This document shows, one piece after another, positions 30,280 to 36,845 of a stretch of 36,845 bases of DNA. Source of the DNA: an uncultured Clostridia bacterium (GTDB taxonomy: Bacteria; Bacillota; Clostridia; Oscillospirales; CAG-272); contig CALXUY010000059.1 of NCBI GenBank assembly GCA_944391805.1, positions 1-36,845 on the forward strand, given 5' to 3'. Every line of letters starts with the position of its first letter. The stretch's first letter is position 1. Made by a program: the position numbers and the translations under genes. Below the pieces are notes generated by a model. That model had not been told where the DNA came from. It worked only from the letters and a program-made list of their open reading frames with translations, and ran no database searches.

Positions 30280-32467
30280 TTTTCATCCTCCTTTTTTCCT
30301 GCAGCCGTGCGGCAAGGCAGGTGCCGCGCTTTTCCGTGTCCGCTCGCTTGATTGCTATGCACAGCGCACGCCGTTCCCCGACGAGAATCACCCTGTTCTT
30401 TCCGCGCGTGATCGCGGTATAGATCAGCGGACGTGTCAGCATGACAGCGTGTGCGCATTGCAGATTAACGATCACCGTGCTGTATTCCGCTCCCTGCGAT
30501 TTGTGTACGGTCAGGGCATAGCCAAGCTCCAACATATCCAGATCTCCGGCTCCCGCGTTATATTCCTTGACACGTCCGTCTCCGAAATCCACCCGGACAA
30601 TGCAATCACCGTCATCATATTGGATTTGCCTGATGTAGCCAAGATCTCCGTTGCTGACGTCCTCATGATTTCTGATTTGCATCACTTTATCGCCGACGCG
30701 GAACTTTTTCATGCCGTCCGGCGTTTCCGCCTTTCCCGCTGCCGGCGGATTGATCACCTCCCGCAGCCGTGCATTCAATGCATTCACCCCTGTCTCCGTC
30801 TTCTGACGGTATGGACTGAGCAGCGCCACATTGTCCACGCCGCACCGGCCGGTTTCTCCTATATAAAGGCTGATAATTTTTTCGGCGGACTCGGCCAACA
30901 CCGGAGATTCCACAAACTGAAAATCGTCTCCGTATTCCAACCCGAGCGTTCCGTGCCGGATCAGCTTCGCGTTCGCGGCGATGCGGCTCCCGAAGCTTTG
31001 TCGGAACACTTTATCCAATCTGACGCTGGGAACACAGCCGCTCGCAATCAGCTCACTGAGCACGGCGCCCGGACCGACAGAGGGGAGCTGGTCGGCGTCG
31101 CCGACCAGAACAAGCTGTGTTCCGCTCTGTATTGCCGCAAACAGCTTCTCCGCAAGATAAACATCCAGCATCGATGTTTCATCTACTAATACCAGGTTGG
31201 CAGCCAGCTCTCCCGGCTCACCGTAGCTTCCGTCCTCCCGTGCCACAAGACCAAGCGCCTTGTGTACGGTAGAAGCCGGATATCCGGTGGACTGCTCCAT
31301 TCTTCTTGCCGCGCGTCCGGTCGGAGCACAGCAGCAGATCTGAGCGCCGGGATAATGTTTCACATACAGGTCCAGAATTGCCTTCTGTATCAGGGTTTTT
31401 CCGGTTCCCGGCCCTCCGGTAATGATGGAAAGGCCATTTGTCAGAGCCATACGGACCGCGCTGCGCTGTTCTTCGGTCATTCTGATACACAGATGTTGTT
31501 CCTCCTCATCCAGGTCAGCATCCAAATCGGTAAAATCCGTCGTTTCATGAAACGACAGCTTCTGCCGGATCACGGCTTCAGCCAAACGGATCTCTGCCTG
31601 TGCCGTGCAGGATCTGTATACATTCCCGAGATAATCCATCAGCAGTCCTGTATGCAGCAGTCGTGCCGCACGATTGGCCAACATCTCCTCTGACAGCTCC
31701 TCCGTGTTGAGCAGCTTCCGGCAGGCACGGATGAAAGCGTGCTTTTCCATGCAAAGATTTCCCCTTCCTTCGGCCTCTATCAACGTATACAACAATGCCT
31801 GATCCACGCGCTCGGTTGACAGCCGGTCAAAGCCCATCCGCATGGCAATCTGATCTGCCGTGGCAAATCCAATCCCGGCCAATTCACAAAGCCGATACGG
31901 ATGCTCCCTGACAATTTCCATCGTCCGGCTTCCGTACTCGTGATACAGCTTCACTGCACGGTTCGGCGTGATCCCGTGCGGAACAAGGAATGCAATGACA
32001 TCCCGCGCGCCGCGATTGGCCAGATAAGAGTCCCTGACCGCCTTCAGCTTGTTTTGGCTGATTCCCTGTATGGCAAGGAGCTTTTCCGGAGCCTGATCCA
32101 GGATCTCCAGTGTCTTGTTCCCGAACGCTTCATAGATCCGTTCAGCCAGAACCCTTCCGATTCCGCGAATCTGTCCGGATGAAAGATAGGCGATAATCCC
32201 CTCTCGAGTTGGAATGACGATCTCCTCGTAATTCTCCACTTCAAACTGAAGCCCGTGCTTTGCGTCCTTTGCCCAGTGCCCCTTTATATCATAGCGAATT
32301 TCGGAGGAAACGGGCAGACAATATCCCACTGCCTTGATCTGCTTTAATACGTTGCCGGCAAGATCCAGAACGCGCTCGCACGGGGTATATACCGCAACCA
32401 TATAGCCTCCGGTATCGGATGGGCTTCCTTCACGCGGATAAATCAGCTTTTGAAATTCACATACCAT
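30266..32467 (-). CDS. recD2: RecD2-type DNA helicase
   Basis: The 733-residue SF1B helicase has the RecD2 layout: an N-terminal OB-like part (1-90), helix-hairpin-helix repeats (RGIGRVLAERIYEAFG, IQGISQNKLKAVRDSY, LAGIGFATADQIA), then the motor with Walker A GGPGTGKT (351-358), Walker B VDETSM, GDADQLPSVG and the C-terminal VHKSQGAEY and TAITRGK motifs. Such 5'-3' helicases act in repair and replication. The start at 32467 has GGAGGAGAGAA upstream and overlaps the preceding gene by 11 bp. The protein belongs to the mobile element, so it is probably a second copy next to any chromosomal one. Confidence 0.93.
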   Translation of the reverse strand: MVCEFQKLIYPREGSPSDTGGYMVAVYTPCERVLDLAGNVLKQIKAVGYCLPVSSEIRYDIKGHWAKDAKHGLQFEVENYEEIVIPTREGIIAYLSSGQIRGIGRVLAERIYEAFGNKTLEILDQAPEKLLAIQGISQNKLKAVRDSYLANRGARDVIAFLVPHGITPNRAVKLYHEYGSRTMEIVREHPYRLCELAGIGFATADQIAMRMGFDRLSTERVDQALLYTLIEAEGRGNLCMEKHAFIRACRKLLNTEELSEEMLANRAARLLHTGLLMDYLGNVYRSCTAQAEIRLAEAVIRQKLSFHETTDFTDLDADLDEEEQHLCIRMTEEQRSAVRMALTNGLSIITGGPGTGKTLIQKAILDLYVKHYPGAQICCCAPTGRAARRMEQSTGYPASTVHKALGLVAREDGSYGEPGELAANLVLVDETSMLDVYLAEKLFAAIQSGTQLVLVGDADQLPSVGPGAVLSELIASGCVPSVRLDKVFRQSFGSRIAANAKLIRHGTLGLEYGDDFQFVESPVLAESAEKIISLYIGETGRCGVDNVALLSPYRQKTETGVNALNARLREVINPPAAGKAETPDGMKKFRVGDKVMQIRNHEDVSNGDLGYIRQIQYDDGDCIVRVDFGDGRVKEYNAGAGDLDMLELGYALTVHKSQGAEYSTVIVNLQCAHAVMLTRPLIYTAITRGKNRVILVGERRALCIAIKRADTEKRGTCLAARLQEKRRMKNEAD

Positions 32468-33008
32468 TTCTCTCCTCCGGGTTCAGAAATCTGTCAAGCT
32501 CTGCCGCAGACATTCCCATAACAGGATGGTGTAAGTTCCAACGGACAGGGTCTGATCCGCCGGTTTCTGTTTTTGCAATCATTTTGACTGCAGGAATCAG
32601 CTCCGCATTGAAAGCAACAATTTGTATATTCAGCCTCAGAGCATATGCGATCTCATCCTGCATTCCGCTGCTGATCCGGTCGCCGCATACCAACAGCATC
32701 CGGCTTTGTCCGAGCAGACGAAGACCGAAATCCAGAGCCAATGCCCTCTCAGACGGAATTCCATCGTTCAATAGGTAAGGCATAAACGCGTGAGGAGCTT
32801 TTGCCGGAATCCCCAGCACAGCTTCTGAATAGTACATGTATGCCGACGCTGCTCTCATATGCATCCGCGTCTGCTCTTTCTTGTCTGCTCTCAAGGGTGA
32901 GCAGATATATGCCCACTTATCATTTGAGGCCGGTTGGAAAAGCAGTTTCCGTTGCAGTTCCTTCTCCCAGTCCTGTGTAAATATCTGATGATTCACCTTT
33001 TCCTCCAA
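32457..33008 (-). CDS. DUF7768/DUF4406-type protein
   Basis: The 183-residue protein has YICSPLRADKKEQTRMHM and APHAFMPYLLNDGIPSERALALDFG, then LLVCGDRISSGMQDEI. This is a Rossmann-like fold near the nucleoside 2-deoxyribosyltransferase group (DUF4406/DUF7768), common in phages and conjugative elements. Substrate and role are unknown; it may process nucleotides. It is coupled to both neighbours: 6 bp after the YqaJ gene and 11 bp overlap with recD2. Confidence 0.8.
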   Translation of the reverse strand: MEEKVNHQIFTQDWEKELQRKLLFQPASNDKWAYICSPLRADKKEQTRMHMRAASAYMYYSEAVLGIPAKAPHAFMPYLLNDGIPSERALALDFGLRLLGQSRMLLVCGDRISSGMQDEIAYALRLNIQIVAFNAELIPAVKMIAKTETGGSDPVRWNLHHPVMGMSAAELDRFLNPEERNGM

Positions 33009-33014
33009 TATAAA

Positions 33015-34052
33015 TTAAAGCGGAACTCTGCTGACGCTGAGCTTCCGGCTTTCTGTGGTTTTTGATATCTCTGTGTAGATCTCCGGATATTTTTTCTTCA
33101 GGGCCGCTGTGTCCGTCCGGTTACTTTTTCTGGTCACAAAATCAATCAGGTATTTGTCGGTCGTCGTTTCCAGAACGCCATGTTCATGGTCCTTCATGAG
33201 TTCTGCGATCCGAACCGAATACGCTTCCGCCTCCTTCTCCAGTCGTTTCTGCTCTGCCTTGTGTTCCTCTATTTGTTTCTGCGTCGATACCAATTCGGAA
33301 AGAATCCGCTCCTGAGATTTCGGAAATTCAATTGTCGGAAGTCCGGGCTTGCTCGCTCCATAAATTCGTGCAAGAGATTTCATCGCCAATGACGGTTCGA
33401 TTCCCTGCATCGTCGGAGGCCTGTCATGCTCCAGACTCCAGATCCAGCGTTCCAGCTTCTCGAATATCATGTCCTCTTTGAACGAATCTCTCACCAGCTC
33501 CGGCATTGCCATATCCGCGTCCGGATTATTCCCCCACAGTGCGGAAAAAGCACCGATGCGAACGTCTGCGACTGCCAGATAGTAGCGGAGCTGAAATTCG
33601 TAATACAGGGGGTACGCACCGTCCGCCCAATGAGAGGCATTGTGATAGGTACAGGATTTGCACTCTAAAATGCCATGCTCACCGTCGGAAGTCCTGACAA
33701 ACCGGCGATCGAAATCCGCAAGAGCGTAAGGATGATCCGCATGCTGATACATGTAGGTATCATCGATGACCGTGTTGCCTGTTTTGACCGCGTAAAAATG
33801 CGCCGCAATCGGTTCCAACATGTGCCCCATCGACAATTGATTGGCATTGGCTTTGACTGCGGGCTTGATTTTCCCTTTTTTGATCATCCAGAGCTCCAAC
33901 GGTGTGGTCCATGGTGAAACACCAAATATTGCCGCCACATCGCTGCCTCCCACAGTGTACGGGATATTCCCTTTCGGTCCGTGCATCCGACATTCCAGCC
34001 ACCGCTCATTGGTCATTCCGGCACAGTCGCAAAGAATATTCGGCTTGGCCAT
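33015..34052 (-). CDS. YqaJ-family viral recombinase nuclease
   Basis: The 345-residue protein shows the lambda-exonuclease-like core: GGSDVAAIFGVSPW (residues 35-48), MGHMLEPIAAHFY, ALADFDRRF and HGILECKS, where the acidic residues and lysine form the metal-dependent site. The C-terminal third is a long coiled coil (LVSTQKQIEEHKAEQKRLEKEAEAY). These exonucleases work with single-strand annealing proteins. Its ATG overlaps the stop of the upstream gene by one base (TGATG), so translation is coupled. Confidence 0.9.
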   Translation of the reverse strand: MAKPNILCDCAGMTNERWLECRMHGPKGNIPYTVGGSDVAAIFGVSPWTTPLELWMIKKGKIKPAVKANANQLSMGHMLEPIAAHFYAVKTGNTVIDDTYMYQHADHPYALADFDRRFVRTSDGEHGILECKSCTYHNASHWADGAYPLYYEFQLRYYLAVADVRIGAFSALWGNNPDADMAMPELVRDSFKEDMIFEKLERWIWSLEHDRPPTMQGIEPSLAMKSLARIYGASKPGLPTIEFPKSQERILSELVSTQKQIEEHKAEQKRLEKEAEAYSVRIAELMKDHEHGVLETTTDKYLIDFVTRKSNRTDTAALKKKYPEIYTEISKTTESRKLSVSRVPL

Positions 34053-35191
34053 CAGTATGCCACCGCCTTCGCAAGATCATATTCCTGCCATGGCAGAGAC
34101 AATGCCCTTGCCAGATTCTCCTCCACAGTCAGCAGCTTGCTTTCCGGCGTCCCATCCGTTTTCAGATTAAACAATATTTCCTGCATGGCAAGATAGACGT
34201 CATGCGCAGTAGCCGGTCCGCTGCCATATGACATTTCATACATGGCGATTGCTTCCATAGCCGCCTTCTTCGGCATACTAAGTTTTTTGCACACCCGCGT
34301 CATTGCATTGACCGGATAGTCCAGCCTGATATCCATCAGTTTTTGCAGCTTTGCCACCTGATCCCCGAACTGCGCGAAAAGCTGGTCCAACGCCGCGTCA
34401 AAATCTTTGATTTCGGATCCGTGGCGGTGCTCGACCTCAATACATCCGCCGATATGAATCGGATAGGACAGTCCCATCAATAACGCGGAAACTTTTGCCG
34501 AGGCCACGCCTGTATCCGACGTGATAAACCGGATTCCAGGCATCAATCGGTCCGCGAGCTTCGTTTTTCCCTGCGCCGCAAGCAGTCCTGTATAAACACC
34601 GAGCAGATCATCTTTTTGCTTGGGAAGTCTCCAGGAGGCGCTGGAAATCGAGTGATCACTGTACCCCTGTTCAAATTCGTTCTCCGGGAACCGCTCGTCG
34701 AGCTTCAATTTCAGTGCTTGCAGAAGCGCGTCGATTCCGAGCACGGAATAATCCTTCTGATCTCCCGAATGGACTGCCGCAACCTTTTCGTCCCGGATCA
34801 GTGCCAGCGCCTCGGAGGAATAGAGCTTCAGGCAGGCGTTCAGCGTCTGTGCCAGTACTCCTCTTTCCAGCTTGGGAAGTGCCGTCCCTCCGATTTTGGC
34901 ACGATCCAACAGGCTTTTATATGCCGTATCACGCAAGGGATAAAGCTCCCCGTCTATCCGGAGGGCCAAACCAAGATTTTCCGCCGTATCCTCTATCGCT
35001 TCTCTGCTGATTCCGCTTGCAAATGCTCCGGGATTTCCATAGCAGAACGAAGCCTTATCCAACGGCTCTACGCGCAGCTTTTTCACCTGTGAATGCTTCC
35101 ACTGACTATTCGTGGATTGCACCAGATGATAGGCGTACATATCCGGATAATTGGAGAATGTCGTGTGAAAATTGTCCTGACATTGCATCAT
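34052..35191 (-). CDS. First gene of the replication operon, unknown function
   Basis: The 379-residue protein starts MMQCQDNFHTTFSNYPDMYA with AAGGAAGATCAGAAAA upstream of 35191; the 42 extra codons of the longer frame cross the terminator hairpins and are rejected. No motif is recognised with confidence. Its length, position beside a YqaJ nuclease and a segment GIRFITSDTGVASAKVSALL recall DUF932-type phage/plasmid proteins. A partner role in annealing or DNA binding is an inference from the neighbours only. Confidence 0.7.
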   Translation of the reverse strand: MMQCQDNFHTTFSNYPDMYAYHLVQSTNSQWKHSQVKKLRVEPLDKASFCYGNPGAFASGISREAIEDTAENLGLALRIDGELYPLRDTAYKSLLDRAKIGGTALPKLERGVLAQTLNACLKLYSSEALALIRDEKVAAVHSGDQKDYSVLGIDALLQALKLKLDERFPENEFEQGYSDHSISSASWRLPKQKDDLLGVYTGLLAAQGKTKLADRLMPGIRFITSDTGVASAKVSALLMGLSYPIHIGGCIEVEHRHGSEIKDFDAALDQLFAQFGDQVAKLQKLMDIRLDYPVNAMTRVCKKLSMPKKAAMEAIAMYEMSYGSGPATAHDVYLAMQEILFNLKTDGTPESKLLTVEENLARALSLPWQEYDLAKAVAY

Positions 35192-35245
35192 TTTTCTGAT
35201 CTTCCTTTCTTTTCTGACGGATTGACCGCCGTAATATATAACAAA

Positions 35246-35275
35246 AAGCCGACATTCCCGAAGGACTGCCGGCTT
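35246..35275 (-). terminator. Terminator 2 in the leader of the replication operon
   Basis: On the minus strand AAGCCGGCA pairs with TGTCGGCTT (one G-U), topped by TCC-TTCG-GGA, a stable tetraloop, and is followed by TTTTTGTT. It lies 55 bp before the first gene of the operon. Confidence 0.85.
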
Positions 35276-35305
35276 GATGCCCGATTTCAGGCGAGAAACA
35301 AAAAA

Positions 35306-35330
35306 TGCCATTCGCAATACGCAAATGGCA
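35306..35330 (-). terminator. Terminator 1 in the leader of the replication operon
   Basis: On the minus strand TGCCATTTGC and GCGAATGGCA pair in 10 bp (one G-U) around a GTATT loop, followed by six T. It is an ideal intrinsic terminator, yet it lies between the promoter at 35385-35413 and the first gene. Confidence 0.88.
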
Positions 35331-35384
35331 CTTTGATTACTCTGCTATACTGTGTTTATATAAAACTCTGATACTGACATATTT

Positions 35385-35413
35385 ATTATAGCAGAAAATT
35401 ATCGTTTCGTCAA
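35385..35413 (-). promoter_or_regulatory. Promoter of the replication operon
   Basis: TTGACG (35408-35413) and TATAAT (35385-35390) are 17 bp apart on the minus strand. Transcription from about 35378 would give a 187-base leader that carries both terminators before the ATG at 35191. A short ORF ATGTCAGTATCAGAG... (11 codons) begins at the probable start site without a ribosome site. Bases 35414-35458 are free of genes. Confidence 0.85.
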
Positions 35414-35458
35414 TCCCTTATGAAAAGAAAACCAAATATTTTGACACAAGCAATTTCA

Positions 35459-36658
35459 TTAAAAATTCTCTTGTAATAAGAAATCACACATGTGGATGAT
35501 CCGAATCCCGTTGACGTTTCCGCCTGCGTATTCGTCCAATGTCACGACATATTTCGGATAATGATCCGATACCTCCATCAGATTCTGAATCTCTCTGTCG
35601 GATTCCTCCGGCATTTCACGGCACACCTGCACATATACCTTCTCATCCCTCATAATGGCAACAAAGTCAATTTCTTTTGTCCCGTTCTTGCCAATATACA
35701 CATCGTAACCTCTGCGCTTCAGCTCGAAATACACAATGTTCTCCAGCATTGCCGCCACAGATTTCGGATTATATCCGAGGATACAGTATTTCAGCGAAGG
35801 ATCCGCCAGATAAAACTTTTCCTGTGTTTTCAAAACCTCCTTTCCCTGCATATCGTATCGCGGACAACGATAGATCACAAATGCCTTTTCCAACCATTCC
35901 AGATAGTTATAGATGGTTTCCACCGATAGAGAACGCCTTTCGTTTTTCAGAAATTTCACGATGGCGTTTGCGGAAAAAGTTTTTCCGACATTTTCAACGA
36001 TATATTTTACGACGCGTTCAAACAGCTCCAGATTGGTAATCCGATGCCGTTTGGTGATATCATGGCTGACAACCGAATGATAAATCCCTTCAACAACCTG
36101 ATAGGCTGTCCTCTCTGTAAAATTCCCGTTGGCAACCACCGGAAAGCCGCCATAACGAATATAATCCGCAAGCAATTCCTTCTTCGTTTTCCCTGACTCA
36201 TACTTGAAATCCAGATATTCCGCAAAGGAAAGCGTATACACCGGAATTTCCACATACCGTCCCGTCAGGTAAGTGGAAATCTCGGAGGACATCATTCTGG
36301 AATTGGAACCGGTCACATATATATCGGTATTGTCATTTTCCAGCATACTGTTCACGCACTTCTCCCAGCCGTCAATTTCCTGAATCTCATCCAGAAGCAA
36401 ATAGTATCGGCCATTATCGGTCATCCTCGCATGGATATCCTGATTCATATTCTGAACCGTATATCCATCCGGAATATCCATGGAGGTGTAACGGTAGCAC
36501 AGGATGTGGTCTTCCCTGACGCCTTCCTTGATCAATTCATCCCGCAGCATATCCAATATTGTGGATTTTCCGGAACGCCGGATTCCCGCCAGCAGCTTTA
36601 CAAGCGGCTGATCCTTGTAGACAAGCAATGTTTTCAGATATTTGGGTCTGATAATCAT
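35459..36658 (-). CDS. AAA_14/DUF4143 ATPase
   Basis: The 399-residue protein has Walker A AGIRRSGKST (about residues 24-33), Walker B YYLLLDEIQEI, sensor ITVTGSNSRM-like segment (YVTGSNSRM), a winged-helix region, and a C-terminal DUF4143 nuclease-like domain (ENIVYFELKRRGYDVYIGKNGTKEIDFVA). The start at 36658 (MIIRPKYLKTLL) fits the usual N-terminus of the family; the ribosome site (GACGGAAAG) is weak. Upstream ATGs at 36703 and beyond would fall between the gene and the intron. The function of this family is unclear. It may share the two terminators at 35246-35330 as its own 3' end. Confidence 0.85.
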   Translation of the reverse strand: MIIRPKYLKTLLVYKDQPLVKLLAGIRRSGKSTILDMLRDELIKEGVREDHILCYRYTSMDIPDGYTVQNMNQDIHARMTDNGRYYLLLDEIQEIDGWEKCVNSMLENDNTDIYVTGSNSRMMSSEISTYLTGRYVEIPVYTLSFAEYLDFKYESGKTKKELLADYIRYGGFPVVANGNFTERTAYQVVEGIYHSVVSHDITKRHRITNLELFERVVKYIVENVGKTFSANAIVKFLKNERRSLSVETIYNYLEWLEKAFVIYRCPRYDMQGKEVLKTQEKFYLADPSLKYCILGYNPKSVAAMLENIVYFELKRRGYDVYIGKNGTKEIDFVAIMRDEKVYVQVCREMPEESDREIQNLMEVSDHYPKYVVTLDEYAGGNVNGIRIIHMCDFLLQENF

Positions 36659-36719
36659 CTTTCCGTCGAGTAGACTTTGTCTCGACTTTTCACTTCCTTT
36701 CATTTCAAATTTCTCTGCG

Positions 36720-36845
36720 ATGAGAGGTTCAAGTCTCAAAAGCCCCTCACAGAACCGCACGTGCCCTATTAAGGCATACGGCTCTTCAATAAGTCATTTG
36801 CCTAATAAGCACTTTTCAGGTATATCCTCGGATACTCCAACGGAT
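36720..36845 (-). mobile_element. 3' end of a group II intron, cut by the window edge
   Basis: On the minus strand 36752-36784 folds as domain V: GAGCCGTAT pairs with GTGCGGTTC, with the AGC triad near the 5' end and an AC bulge before the upper stem. Right after it, bases 36721-36751 fold as domain VI (TGAGGGG with CCTCTCA) with an unpaired A near TTGAACC as candidate branch point. The intron should end near 36720 with the usual ...AT. The rest, including any reverse transcriptase, lies outside the window. It is oriented with the ATPase gene and lies just upstream of it. Confidence 0.8.

Noticed and set aside
1..36845. CRISPR arrays, tRNA and rRNA genes
   Set aside because: No regularly spaced direct repeats and no tRNA or rRNA signatures were seen on either strand by eye.

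Overview
The window looks like chromosomal DNA of a Bacillota/Clostridia anaerobe, probably an Oscillospirales-type gut bacterium. The reasons are an oxygen-sensitive class III ribonucleotide reductase with NrdR, strong AGGAGG ribosome sites, sigma-A-type promoters, a DUF4317 remnant and clostridial-style integrative DNA. The left two thirds are GC-rich. From about 23.05 kb to the right edge the DNA is more AT-rich and looks horizontally acquired. Genus cannot be fixed from the sequence alone.

Left region (1-16.3 kb): nucleotide reduction and aromatic amino acids, almost all on the minus strand. nrdD and nrdG sit behind a consensus promoter overlaid by a candidate NrdR box pair; nrdR itself lies 12 kb away. 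All seven shikimate steps plus the Phe/Tyr branch are present in two minus-strand groups. One is aroE-aroK fusion, aroQ, aroA, tyrA, aroF. The other is aminotransferase, pheA, aroB, aroC. A plus-strand RmlD-like reductase lies between them. Two inverted copies of a hairpin-rich intergenic repeat (975-1248 and 8887-9114) bracket the first group and nrdD. A 181-bp MITE-like palindromic element lies at 14857-15037.

Middle region (16.3-23 kb): nrdR coupled to a DUF5131 gene, two small proteins, an ABC exporter (two ATPases and one ABC-2 permease) divergent from its likely TetR regulator, and a Vat/CatB-like acetyltransferase preceded by a 7-codon leader ORF and hairpin. The C-terminal end of a DUF4317 gene is cut at about 23.03-23.05 kb.

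Right region (23-36.8 kb): an integrative element entering from the cut DUF4317 gene. It holds a large serine recombinase, three tiny ORFs, an HTH protein and a sigma-like factor, then a candidate ~174-nt RNA. Next is a self-contained three-gene cassette around a frameshifted DUF3990 (ADP-ribosyltransferase-like) gene with a DUF3791 protein. A tightly overlapping replication/recombination operon follows: an unrecognised 379-aa protein, YqaJ nuclease, DUF7768 protein, RecD2 helicase, a broken small gene, a zinc-finger/TOPRIM primase and a small Cys-rich protein. Its promoter is separated from the first gene by two tandem intrinsic terminators, suggesting attenuation or antitermination. A DUF4143-type ATPase follows, and the window ends inside the 3' part (domains V and VI) of a group II intron. 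The far end of the element is not in the window.
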